From NCBI GenBank assembly GCA_025267735.1, contig CM046299.1:22838232-22902231 (forward strand): a stretch of DNA of 64,000 bases. Reading direction: 5' to 3'. The notes beneath the pieces are model-generated. The model ran no database searches and was not told the origin of the DNA. It saw nothing but the letters and a program-made list of their open reading frames with translations. Position 1 is the stretch's first letter. Every line of letters starts with the position of its first letter. The translations under genes and the position numbers were made by a program. Shown piece after piece: positions 37,067 to 48,121 of the stretch. Origin of the DNA: Mactra quadrangularis (Eukaryota; Mollusca; Bivalvia; Venerida; Mactridae).

Positions 37067-38284
37067 CTGAAAATATAAAAATAACAATAATAAATAACAT
37101 TATAATAACATTACATTAAATTTGTCATAGAGCAGTGACAAAGCATTGCACTTGTTATTCTCAAATGTCCATTCAATGAGATAGGTTTTTGTACAACTTA
37201 AAAGATTAGGGCAATTTTAGTAGGATTTTGCCGAGTCTGTGGTCAAGGGACGTGAATTTTGAACAGGTCAGTCAAGTACCATTTTAAGTGGTATAAAGTG
37301 TATTTCACGCCTCTTACTCACCAATGACAATGTAAAATTTCACATACTTGTAAAACGTATCCTTACATAAGTGGTCACCTATTGTAAGACACTTAAAATT
37401 GGTCAGCTTTAACTCTCCCCACTTGTCAAAAAATACAATTCAATGGAGACAAAATTGTACCCCGTAATTGAATCATTTAAGAGAAAATTGTCCAATAAAA
37501 TAGTATAATTATATTAATAGAACTCCACAGGCCGTGTCTGGACATTTAGGTACCTTACAAGTAACTCAACGTTGTGTTATGTGAAATTAGATTACATTAG
37601 ACCATACATCGTATTTAAAGACATTGTTACGTTGTATCAAGCACTAAAACCATTGTTATAGAACGTCTATAAACCCTAGTAAAAATTATTGTATCAATAA
37701 ATGCGAGTAAAATTTTATAGTCCTAGTTTTACAATCGTACTGTTTTGAAGAATCACTTCAATTTTATCGATAGTATGATATGGGCTGGGTAAAACGTATT
37801 TTAAAGGGCTCTCTATATGATATAAAGCATTTCAAGTAGTTTTTTCAACACGTTTTAAGTGTACTTGTATTTCTATTTTTACACCCGTTCATACATTAAC
37901 TAGTTAGCTGACATGGTGAACTATCTGTGAATAAAAAACAAGAACCTAGTTTGCAGTTTTGGTTGTCAAACAGTACAATGTAAAGCACTACACTCCATCA
38001 TTTAAAACTTCTTGGCGATTTTCTACGTAAATACGTATAAGGTCGCCATGGTGTTCACAGTGACGAGTTACTCCATCAGCTTTCATTCAGACATCCTCGT
38101 ACCCTAAGGTTATCGAAAATCCTACTACACTCTGGGTACGAGAATGGCATTCAGATAACCCATACAGATTAGTTTAGTTATATTTATTTTTTGGCCGTTT
38201 TTGGAAGCAAGTATTACATATTATAACAATAATCAGTTTGGTTTTTTAACGTCATTATTCAACACATATTTAGGTCATATATAT

Positions 38285-38521
38285 ATAGTTCTATTACATT
38301 AACCTGTCACAACTTGAATAATTACATGGTCACTGAATGTGTTATTATTTAACCTCTTTTTAACCATTGAGCCACCAATCCATATCAATTATTGATAATC
38401 TAACTATATATGCGACGATTTTGAATATCGGGGAAATAACAAGTTCGAAAGGGGTTAAAAATAATAGATTCAGTGACCGTGTAATTATTTAAGTTGTGAC
38501 AGGTTAATGTAATAGAACTAT
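38285..38521. mobile_element. Foldback MITE with about 65-bp arms
   Basis: Left arm ATAGTTCTATTACATTAACC then CTGTCACAACTT, continuing through TAATTACATGGTCACTGAAT; the right arm is its near-perfect complement ending at 38521. Flanking TA is compatible with a TA duplication. The arms fold into one long hairpin around a 90-bp AT-rich loop. Confidence 0.85.
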
Positions 38522-38578
38522 TCGACGGCAATAATAATCAGATTCAGATTCATAATAATCATTCTCAATAATACTTAC

Positions 38579-38632
38579 TCGTCCTTCAGTATTAGACAGA
38601 TATGACAAAGTTCCTTGCTCAAAGAAACAACG
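38579..38632 (-). CDS. Probable upstream exon of the Kunitz gene
   Basis: A perfect donor CGA/GTAAGT lies at 38578. Two acceptors are possible, both phase 0: TAG ending at 38633 (18 codons, with a cysteine in RCFFEQ) or the more pyrimidine-rich TTTCTTTGAG ending at 38618 (13 codons, QGTLSYLSNTEGR). Either joins in frame with the 37066 exon. The true 5' boundary and expression are unproven. Confidence 0.5.
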
Positions 38633-39319
38633 CTATGGGTTTGTTATTTAAAGCATTCGAACCATCACTGGGTTGGCTATCGAAATAGTAATTAATGTAC
38701 TGACTCTATGTTCTTGGTTAATTAGTAATCACTCATTCAGTATAATTGAAGTAAACCATTCTCAAAGTAAGCAGGGTAACCCAACAAATATCACTATAAC
38801 AAGATGTTTATAAAAGGTAAATTTTCCCTCATTAATCATAACCACGTAATATGTCTACCCGACTATTTCACCAGTTAATGCTTAAAGAATATTAACAGTC
38901 TAACGTGAAATAAATAATTATTTAAAACCTGGTATTTTATTACATATTGATATTTAATTTAAACGGTGACAGGTTGCGCAATATTTACGCTGTATTAAAT
39001 CATATTAAAGTCGTATAAAGACTTAAAGAGATGAAAAATGCAAATATATTATAAATGGTATGCACAGAATGTATGTCCCTAATATAAGTATGTATGTATG
39101 TAAGATATATACATATGAAATAAGAAAACTTAAGATTTATAGACCAAAGTAGATTATCATAAGTTTGAGAGTAATGAACGTTTTTAACTTTAATTTATAT
39201 ACAGTGTACTCGTATAATGTACAGTGATATCTCTTTAATGCAAACAGTTAAAGAAAAGTAATTACATTATATAGTTTAATCTTCTAGACGAGGCTCGCTC
39301 ATTGAATTTACGGATATTG

Positions 39320-39630
39320 CAGTGAGAGCAGTGGTCCAGTGGTAGGATGCACGTTTAGGGATCGAGAGGTCCTGGGTTCGAATCCCACCAGGGGCACTGC
39401 TAATTTCCTTGAGCAAGAAATTTACCTGCGATTGCTTCACTCCACACAGGTGTAAATGGGTACCTGCGAGGGTGGTATAATTCCGCTGCGCCAATTTGTC
39501 GGCTGCACTAATAAGCGGAGTAAAAAGACTCCCCAGGGAGATTGATAGATAGATATCAGTAGCCCAGTGACCAGGGGTAATTGCTGTAAAGTCGGTGAAC
39601 ATGCGTAAGCATGAAACTTAGACTATAAAA
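39320..39630 (+). repeat. tRNA-derived SINE, plus orientation
   Basis: A tRNA-like head has an A box TGGTCCAGTGGTAGGATGC and a perfect B box GGGTTCGAATCCC. The body (TTGAGCAAGAAATTTACCTG, then TGCTTCACTCCACACAGGTG, then AAATGGGTACCTGCGAGGGT) resembles the conserved central domain shared by several invertebrate and fish SINE families. Its 3' part includes GATAGATAGATAT. A 108-codon minus ORF through it is a shadow. Confidence 0.88.
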
Positions 39631-39689
39631 TGTAATTACAAAAATTACAATATTGTCCATGGACATTGGACTACTAGTATCTATATCCC

Positions 39690-39893
39690 CGAGGAGTCTT
39701 TTACTCCGTGAATGTGCAGCCAACAAAATGGTGCAACAGAATCATATCACTCTGGTAGGAACCTATATACGCTTTGGATTAAGAGAAGCAATCGCAAGTT
39801 AATTCCTTGTTCAGGGAAATCAGCAGTGCCACTGATAGGGAGTGAACGCAGGACTTCTCCATCGTGTCATTTTATTGGAACACTGTCACTGTC
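39690..39893 (-). repeat. Second copy of the same SINE, inverted
   Basis: Reads GAGGAGTCTTTTACTCCG, GTGCAGCC, GAAGCAATCGCA, AGCAGTGCCACTG, GAACGCAGGACTTCTC, matching the reverse complement of 39320-39560 with about 75-80 % identity by eye. The B box is mutated, so it is the older copy. Confidence 0.82.
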
Positions 39894-40297
39894 ATCAAAA
39901 TAATAGCTTAATTGCCCCCTGAGTGTCTCCAGTATATTCAAACAATAATATATAAGTACTGATAAATATAGCCAAACTGTACTCAAATGATAAATAAATT
40001 AGCAATGCTTTCTGACTAAATGATTTACAAAATGTGTCAGCGTGTTCCAGACTTCAAGCACACCTCCGTATTGAGTCATTTTAGAATGCTAGCGTTCAAT
40101 AGATACGTTAACAACGATGGTGGTCACCACAATAATTTAGACTATCAAAGACCTAGACGTACCCTAAATTTTAATAGGTCGGCAGTTTTATTAGGTTTAT
40201 TTATAATAGTTTCAATTAATAGAATCTAAACTAGGAGTGATGATTTATGTGTCAATGTATAGACTGGACAGATAGCCTATCGAATTTGGCGACTTAC

Positions 40298-40339
40298 TGA
40301 CCACAAGTGAGCGTGAACTATCGTCCAATAACTTATCAT
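40298..40339 (-). CDS. Weak candidate for the first coding exon of the Kunitz gene
   Basis: A true ATG (CGAAATGA) opens 14 codons, MISYWTIVHAHLWS, ending in phase 0 at a consensus donor TCA/GTAAGT. Phase and position fit the exon at 38632. The segment is only moderately hydrophobic, so a cleavable signal peptide is doubtful, and a different upstream exon is possible. Confidence 0.22.
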
Positions 40340-41565
40340 TTCGTATTAAATAGTTTCGAGTGAATAGCAGTAAGTCGTGAATTCATTTTAAACAAATAAG
40401 GAGATTACATATCAATTTTAACCGACATGTTATGTTTGTTTTGCTTAAAGTTTGTTTATGTTTACGATTATTTGATTTTGGTGAAAACGGAATTTGTAAA
40501 CTCGCCTGTTTAACCCTTTAAAAGTAGGGTTGATTCAATACAGCCATATATCTGATAGTTTGAAAGATATACTAGTATAAAACTGATGAAGAAATCATTA
40601 TTAAGAAAAAAAATAACGAAAACTATGTTAACTTCTATGAATCATTGTTTGATTAAATAGAAAAATGTGTTTTTCTTTATAAATTTGTTTCTTTATGAAT
40701 TTGAAAAATATGAGATTTTAATAAATTCGGAAATGGGGTTTTCATTTATTCGGAAATAGCTATATTTTGCAAACTGTCCTTATTACATCAATGCTTTTAA
40801 TGGCTATATTTTAACAGAAAAAAGGTCTACTCAACAAACTTTCTGGTGTTATAATATGAACATGACACTTGAGGTTCATGATATCCTTGTGGGTACGAGA
40901 ACCTGGGTACGAGAAAGGATGACATTTCCATACCAAGAGGATATCCAAATTTATCAAAAATATGCTCAGATTGGTCAAGAGCGTATATAAATGCCATCTT
41001 CGGGTACGGTTAGTAAACGTAATCAATTCTAAAGTTGCAGTCGTGGGTTTCCGACGATGATAAAAGTGTGTGTAACTCGTTCTTTTTTTAAAAAAACAAC
41101 GATACGACCCAAATGTTACAAATACAAATAGGTGTACAACAATCTGAGTCCAATAGAGTGTTTAAAGAGGGAGATGTCAAGTAAACATGGCCATCATTCT
41201 GTAGTTGTTATAAATAATGAAAGTCATTAAAACAAATAAACAACGTAGACATATTTGTTCACACAGATACACGCTGTGTTACTGAGATTGAACAAGTTTA
41301 TCTCTTACACCTGGGATGAATCATTAATGAAGAGCAATACCGACTGTTGACGGAAATACCCGAGTGCTTCCGATTGTGAGAAACGTAAACCAATCGTAAC
41401 TACTCGGTTATTTCCGTGACCTGAAGATATTGTGTTTATAACTTGGACAAACGCGATCAAGTTCAGGGTGAGACTTGAACATAGTTGACGCACATATTTT
41501 TAAGGTTAACATAATCTTACGTTTTATTAAATTCCTTATGTTACATATTTCTATATATAAGACAA
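40340..41565. other. AT-rich stretch
   Basis: No gene supported. The segment 41390-41480 shares words with 47930-48000 (TCGG, ATTCCCGTGAC-like, GGACAAAC) and may be an old repeat. Confidence 0.35.
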
Positions 41566-41887
41566 CAGTAGCGTGTTCAGTTACCGCGAACGTTACAGAA
41601 CGTTACATAACGATACATTCGGTACTCCTCGGCTATTCGCTGCGAATAATCTAATCTAATACACAAATATGCGATCGTTAAGGCAATGAGTGATGTTTCA
41701 AAATTTACGGACTATAAACGAAACATCACTCAATGCCTACACGATCATATATTTATTTACTTCAACAGCGGTAGTTTCAAAATAGCGTCTAAATATGTTC
41801 GAGATTATTCGCACGAATGGCCGAGGAGTTCCGAATGTATCGTTACGGAACGTTCTGTAACGTTCGCGGTAACTGAACACACTACTG
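41566..41887. mobile_element. Foldback MITE, CAGTAG..TGTTCA family, copy 2
   Basis: Termini CAGTAGCGTGTTCAGTTACC and its complement bracket 322 bp. Arms of about 85-90 bp pair through CGCGAACGTTACAGAACGTT and CTCCTCGG. A second nested palindrome (AAACATCACTCAATGCC and its complement) sits in the middle. No transposase frame. Confidence 0.88.
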
Positions 41888-43367
41888 ATGTGTTATAAGT
41901 GTAACGACAGTCATTAATCCCATATTGATATTTGTAGGCGTGGCCTCACTAGAAAACTTATTCAACAAACAGACGGTACCAATTTTTGGTTTAATTATCA
42001 AAGCATTTTTATATCTGAACAGTATTAACATCATTTTCTAACAGTGTAGCCACACCTTCATGTTCTCACATGAGCCTGTGTATCGTTTTAGAATGATAAA
42101 GTAAAGGAAGCAATATTGATAGGTGAATAAATTATTGTATGCTTACAACATATGATAAATTATTAGCTTTTATATCGCCTGCTTATGAACATTGTTCACA
42201 CATTAAACCAATGTAGTTCCGTCTCATTACGGAAATATGCGACAAAAAATCAAATATGATAATTTAGGGCTTAGAGTCAATGCCATATCCTAAACAATAC
42301 AGGTATTATGAATTACTTCACTTGTTTATTTTTGCTGGGAAATCGTAGCTAGCTAGGCACCTTATTCTATTCACGTATGAATTTTGAGATGTTTCGCTAA
42401 CATTATCATTGGATAGAAAACAACATCAAAATAATAGATTGTTCGTAGGTAAAAGGTGTAGTTAAACAATTTATGGTGAACAAACCATCAACTGTCTTCA
42501 CGTCGTTAACATTATTATATGCATTTTAAACGTGCCTTGCATAGCTGAAATATTGCACAAAATACATGTAAATACTACGTCGTATAATGTAAAATGAGAA
42601 GAACGAACTCAGGCGAATCCGAACCCATAAATTCCGGAACTCTGTAATCCGGAACCTTGTCGTATATACGGATACACGACACATCCGGAAATTCTAAAAA
42701 CCTACACTTTTAATTGGTCCGCAAGGTGTTTAGAGTTACACGTCACTCTGTATCAGCTTGTCAGAAGTGCATTTACATAAAGACTCATCACTTGATTTAA
42801 TTGAGTATGATATAATATCTAAGTATAGGTATAGTTATAATTGGATCTTTTTATTTGATAACAAAAAATGTAATTGAATTAAATCATAAAAGGTGGGGAT
42901 TATTTTATCATGGTACAAGCATCCCTATCCCCGCTTGATCAATTTACATGCAGTTTAGTGAAATTATTCAACTTATTGACTTAAAGCTTTCCAACGACAT
43001 CTATATATTAAAACTAAAGTGTCATAAAAAATTTCACTTAAATACTTATATAATTAGTACTAGTAGTGTCTAGGTACAGAGCTACCTTATAATTGTTTGA
43101 TAGTACGTTTTATGACATGCCTTATAGTTATAACAATCTTCATTCATTCATAAACTATAAAATGCCTTACAGTTTTTAGGTTTGTTTAACTTATATCATG
43201 GTTTGACGGTGAAGTTATTCATATTAAAGTTTATTTTACAAAACAAGTGGCATGAAAAATAATAGGTTGTCTCAACTTGTCTGTAGGGTTTAATGAAATA
43301 GTTGCGTTTATAATTATGGAAGACATGTTGATACAATTAATGAGTGTATATCGACATGTGCAGCAGG
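41888..43367. other. AT-rich stretch, nothing recognised
   Basis: No gene or clear repeat. TCCGGAA words cluster at 42630-42690 without matching termini. Confidence 0.35.
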
Positions 43368-43445
43368 GGGAACGGGCGTGGCCGAGTGGTTATGATGCTG
43401 GACTGGTAATGACTAGAAAGCTAGCTTCTTGATGATTCATATCTC
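43368..43445 (+). repeat. tRNA-like fragment (Ser/Leu-type head)
   Basis: An A-box-like GTGGCCGAGTGGTTATGATG near 43380 is followed by a degenerate B box GATTCATATCTC. It does not fold as an intact tRNA; a tRNA pseudogene or SINE head is likely. Confidence 0.5.
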
Positions 43446-44044
43446 ATCCAAAGCTTACCTCGTTTTACTTACACTGTCATCAAAAGTTTAGGAATATCAA
43501 CTCTGATTTTAAAGTCTGCATGTTTTTTTCTTATAGATACGATTTTAGAAGTTCAAAGTTTTCAACTTACATAGTGACAGATTTTTGTTTTTCTAATCTT
43601 GATATGTTTACAATAAACCCCTTCTACCATGGAATGTGATTGTTTTTCAGTCATTACAAGAGCTTATAGTAAATATACATATATACAACTTGAAAAATTA
43701 CAGCTGTTCAAATCTTCGGCGTCTCTTAGTTCCTGAACGCTTGACTAATGTATTACCTTAACACGGATTACATAAATTTAAGATATATTTATTATTCAAT
43801 AAACAAAATGGCATGAACCAATAAACATGATAGTCATGTAATAATTATAACGTTGATACATACATTCTCCGTAACGTAAACTAGGGCAACAAATTATAAA
43901 AAATATATTTATGTTATGTTGATAATGTAAACTTGCCTTAAGACAGACAGACGGTTAATTGATGGGCCATCAGAAATATGCAAGCAATGAATATATTTAC
44001 AGAATAATGTCATTGTAAACTGTTTTTTTACTTGGTTTAACGCC

Positions 44045-44315
44045 GTGTCAACACAATTTTTAGGGTTATTGTACGGCGTCCATTGCACCTAATCTAGCTT
44101 TCCTGGACCCTTGTTTTTAACCAGTATTCACATACCATTCAACAAGGCCGGAAACTTCTCCATATACCTTATTAGTGGAAGAAAATTGACATTGTTGTCC
44201 AATTTTCATAGAATGGTAAAATCTCCCCCAAAGCGATTAGAACCCCTTATCCCTTCGAACGGGACACGAGATTCAAAATCCCGACGCGAAACCAACTGCG
44301 TTACCGGCCCGGGTT
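44045..44315 (-). repeat. tRNA-derived SINE candidate
   Basis: On the minus strand, GCCGGTAACGCAGTTGGTTT resembles an A box and GGTTCTAATC a B box. The body ends near GTTTAACGCCGTGTCAACAC on the plus strand, a word I associate with a dispersed bivalve repeat (from memory). The 90-codon plus ORF across it is a shadow. Confidence 0.5.
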
Positions 44316-45331
44316 ATTGTAAAAAGCACATTTTAAATCTTCAACTTGTGTTTCATTCATTAACATTAGTATATATAATTTAGAATCTACATCCGCATAC
44401 ATTATTTACTTTAGACAAAAACAACAACAAATACTCTCAAAAACACAAATGCAAAAAATGCAAAAAAATACAAATTTTTCCATTTAGTTGAGTGCTTTAC
44501 AAAGTGCAAATCCTGTAGCAATCGTAGATTTCATTCAAGCGTAAAAAACAAAAACATAAACCTCATTTCGAAAATTATACACGCACACCAATTTACAAGA
44601 TTAAGTACTTGCAAGATCGAAGTTTAATGTAAGCTATTTGGTTGAAGAAAGAAAACACATTTGTTGCTGGTAAGAAAAGAAAGAAAAATATGTCATCATT
44701 ATGGATTCTGTCAGTATTGTTGAAAGAAGTTAGTTACAATTATTAACTAGATCAGTAAATCTAGGGACCACTAACTGTGTAATTACCTTGTCTTATAGGT
44801 CATTGTTTATAATATATATAGATTCTTATTATAATAATGATTAATGATGCAAATCTTTTACTGTCGTGGTTTTTATATCGCCCTTGTTATGTAACTCAGT
44901 TTTTAAGTTACCATTCACGAGAATTGCTAACAGTTGATGTATCAAAGATTGACATTTTGTTTTCGAATTGCAATGCATGGTTTCGTTGCAGCTAAGAATC
45001 GTATTGTGTTGAGATGATTGGAATGGTTTATGAATTGTTGGGTTTGTCAAGAAAATGAACGAAGTGGCATCCTTCCCTGACCATTAATGGTCAACTTTGT
45101 AGCGTATTGCAGAATATGACTTTTGAAACATAGCCTTAATTATACTTTTCTGATCTCTTAAGATCTCTTAAATTCATTTGTCTCACTGCAAATTTAGTAA
45201 TTTATAGCAAAGTGCTCTACCAACTGAGGTTGTATGTGGTACAGACTTAGTCTATTGAGCTGTATAATGTTGTATGTTTCGAGTAATAAAGGTTGTTGTT
45301 GTTGTATAATATAAAACGGATATTTGTAGAA

Positions 45332-45618
45332 CAGGGGTGGATCCAGGATTTTTTCTAGGGGGGGGGGGTCAGAACTTTTTTAAGGGGGGGGGGTCCAAAC
45401 TTTCGAACCACAACGACATTTTACACTTTTTACAGAATAATGCAATATATTAATAATAAAAACTACATAACCATAAAATCTATGTTAAGCACCAATAAAA
45501 TTTGCTTCATGGTACTTATAAATGACTTACAGTCAAGAAATACACATACGGACAGGTACATTTTGGAAATTCCAGGGGGGTCCGGACCCCCTAAACCCCC
45601 CCGCTAGATCCGCCTATG
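45332..45618 (+). mobile_element. MITE with GGCGGATCC-type ends, copy 1
   Basis: Starts CAGGGGTGGATCCAGGATTT and ends GATCCGCCTATG, with G-runs just inside the left end and C-runs inside the right. The interior AACTTTCGAACCACAACGAC and ACATAACCATAAAATCTATG matches copies 2 and 3. The frame 45522-45788 is a shadow. Confidence 0.88.
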
Positions 45619-46276
45619 TAGAAACAGATACATTTAACATATCGGACCCTAGTTTGAGCACAATTCATATTTCAGGTGATCGTGGTATTGTACGTCCCTT
45701 AAACGTGAGCTTACCAAAACCACAGCGCATGTGCCTTATTAATCATTATATGGTATCACGATGCAAATTTAAAAAAATCGGCCAGTAGCCATTTCAGCAA
45801 ATAAGCTTAGAACTTCGGAAGTTATCAACTCTGCATCAATACATAACAATATGAATCTTATCAGTCGAATCATTCAATGATAAAAAGATGTAATTTGATC
45901 AACATTTGATACTGGGGTGTGTTTAAAATGCGGTCGAAACCGTACACCCGGACTCAAACAGTGAAACGAACTCAAGCATTGACACGTTATACCCATAATC
46001 CCAACTTCCTGTCAAAATTCAAGCTATCTTGTTAGAAAATTATTTTGAAATATTCGCTGCGTCATTGTTAAATACATGTATTGTTAAAATTATCATTATT
46101 CACATATAAATTCATTAAATTGCCAATGCCTCGTTGTCACTTAATTTAATGTGAAGCTGTAAACATTGTTTCCTTTGAAGTTTCACAAAAGGTTGTTTAA
46201 GCTATTTGAATGGGTTTGATTTTTTTCTCGTACATGAGTAAGAAATTCAGTAAACATATTTTCAAGTGCTGCTCAC

Positions 46277-47248
46277 TAGGGCTCTACACCGGTATACGAT
46301 ATATATTGAATACCGGTATTGTAGGTTCGATAGATATATCGGATCGAACGTTTTCGTATCGAACAAAATATCGATCAATGAAGGCCATACGAATAAAATC
46401 CATGGCCAGCAAATCAGTTGATATTTTGTATCGCTAAATTAACATTCTACTCATAAACGTCATTGATTCTACTGTTTCCGTTTCTGTATGGACTAATTTG
46501 TGAACGAAATATCTCATAATATGACATTCATTTCCGCAAACATCTTACACCTGTTACGTCATGTTATGTTCTTCTCAACCAAAGGGAAGTAACTGCTGCT
46601 GTTAGAATGTCCTTTATATGTACTTTTGTTTTCAATTACTCTGACAACCTGCAATCAGTATTTAAGTTATAGACTAAAGTGAAATTGGTGAACCATCACA
46701 TAAGAGAGCCAAAACACTGGTGGAGGCTTTTTTAAGTGACGATGATGACCATTAAGTTTATTCCGTCAACAGTAGAAGCGTTAAATAAATGGCCTATAGA
46801 GAATTGGAAGTTTACGGAGACATGACAAAGCATCCTAATCATTTGCTTTTAAAAAGCAAACCTGGTTTAGACTCCCACATTAGTGCACACCATTTAACTG
46901 CTTAATATTTGGTTGATCAGGCCACTTCTGTAGCTTCTGAGCGGCTAATTTAAACTCAGGAGACATCAGAAAGATCATGTCTAGACCCAGACTCACTGGA
47001 TGCAATGATATTTCTTAGAAACGTGCAAACGTCATATACTTTAACATTAAAGTATAAAGTGTTAATAAGACAGTGCATTTAGTAGTATGGTGCTACTACA
47101 ATTCAAATAAATGAATAAAAAAACACTGTTTTGTTGTTTTATAAGAAAAATCAATATATTATTAAAATATCATATGATATATCGAATATCGATCATTTTG
47201 TATCGATACGAATATCGTATCGATCATTCTGACCGATATAGAGCCCTA
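46277..47248. mobile_element. hAT element, decayed, with 8-bp TSD
   Basis: Starts TAGGGCTCTA and ends TAGAGCCCTA (a 10-bp perfect inverted repeat). Flanked by the perfect duplication CTGCTCAC (46269-46276 and 47249-47256). ATCGATA-type palindromes lie inside both ends. At 972 bp it is longer than the MITEs here and keeps a transposase C-terminal relic (46801-47022), so it is an internally deleted derivative of an autonomous hAT. Confidence 0.93.
46801..47022 (+). pseudogene. hAT transposase C-terminal dimerisation domain relic
   Basis: One frame, broken only by two stop codons, reads ELEVYGDMTKHPNHLLLKSK, then after the first stop YLVDQATSVASERLI, then after the second LDPDSLDAMIFLRN. ATSVASER and the closing A-IFL-N are the signature of the hAT C-terminal dimerisation region (ZBED/Ac-type). 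Catalytic core and BED finger are missing. It lies inside the terminal repeats of 46277-47248. Confidence 0.85.
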
Positions 47249-47612
47249 CTGCTCACGTTTATATCTGTTTTTAAAAAGCAGTGGGAACTTCTCACAAAGA
47301 TGACGGAAGTTTGACAGAGAACTCATCAATGAAATAAACTTATAATCAACATTAACCTCCACTGAGCTTACACCAATTTGTAATCATTGTTCAGACGATT
47401 TTCATTCACATAGTAGATTTGAACGGTATTTAGTTTCAGTAAAAAAGTTCAAATGAAGCATGATCTCACAATAGTATGGTGCAGTGAAAAGCAATCAACA
47501 TGTACCTTCTCTCTTACAAAGTTAGTATTCGAACTAAGTCTTGATAATGTTTGTACAGTAAAATCTGTATTTAAAGACCATCCATTATAATTATAAAATC
47601 TTAATAGACAAG

Positions 47613-47910
47613 GGCGGATCCAGCGGGGGGGTCGGGGAAGGGGTCCGGACCCCCCCCCCTAGAATTTGGAAAATGTACCCGTCCATTAGTGTATTTCTTG
47701 ACTGTAAGTCATTTTTAAGTAGCATGAAGCATTTTTTCGGTACTTAACATAGATTTAATGGTTATGTAGTTTTTATAATCAATATGTTGCATTTTTTCTG
47801 CAAAATGTGTATAATGTGTTTGTGGTTCGAGGTTCGGACCCCCCTAAAAAAGTTCGGACCCCCCTTGAAAAGTTCGGACCCCCTAGAAAAAAATCCTGGA
47901 TCCGCCCCTG
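47613..47910 (-). mobile_element. MITE with GGCGGATCC-type ends, copy 2 (inverted)
   Basis: Plus strand runs GGCGGATCC ... GGATCCGCCCCTG, the reverse of copies 1 and 3. A 9-bp direct repeat ATAGACAAG flanks it (47604-47612 and 47911-47919). Moving the left boundary by one base gives a perfect 8-bp duplication, as expected for hAT-type insertion. Confidence 0.88.
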
Positions 47911-48121
47911 ATAGACAAGAGCAATCCTAACTGCTCGGCAATTCCCGTGACTTTGAAATATTTATTGGGACAAACCCAATCGAGTTTAGAATGAGATAAT
48001 CATGGAGTCTCTAATTCAGATTTCAATAAATTTCAATATTGAAAACTCAAGGTACACAATACGTCACTATCTTCTAAGGGTTGCTCTTACATGCTAGAAT
48101 GTTTACAAAAGGGGTTACTGG

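Noticed and set aside
39320..39400. Functional tRNA gene
   Set aside because: A and B boxes are good, but acceptor stem pairing is lacking and the sequence continues into a SINE body found a second time nearby.
44665..44700. 36-nt plus exon ending at CTG/GTAAGA between 20437 and 53565
   Set aside because: Phase fits but the acceptor has no pyrimidine tract; chance matches of this size are expected in 30 kb.
45522..45788. 88-codon plus ORF
   Set aside because: Begins inside the MITE at 45332-45618 and extends by chance.
47555..47600. CAGTAAAATCTGTATTTAAAG as a second pogo-like element
   Set aside because: Only a left-end-like word; no matching right end was found before the next MITE.
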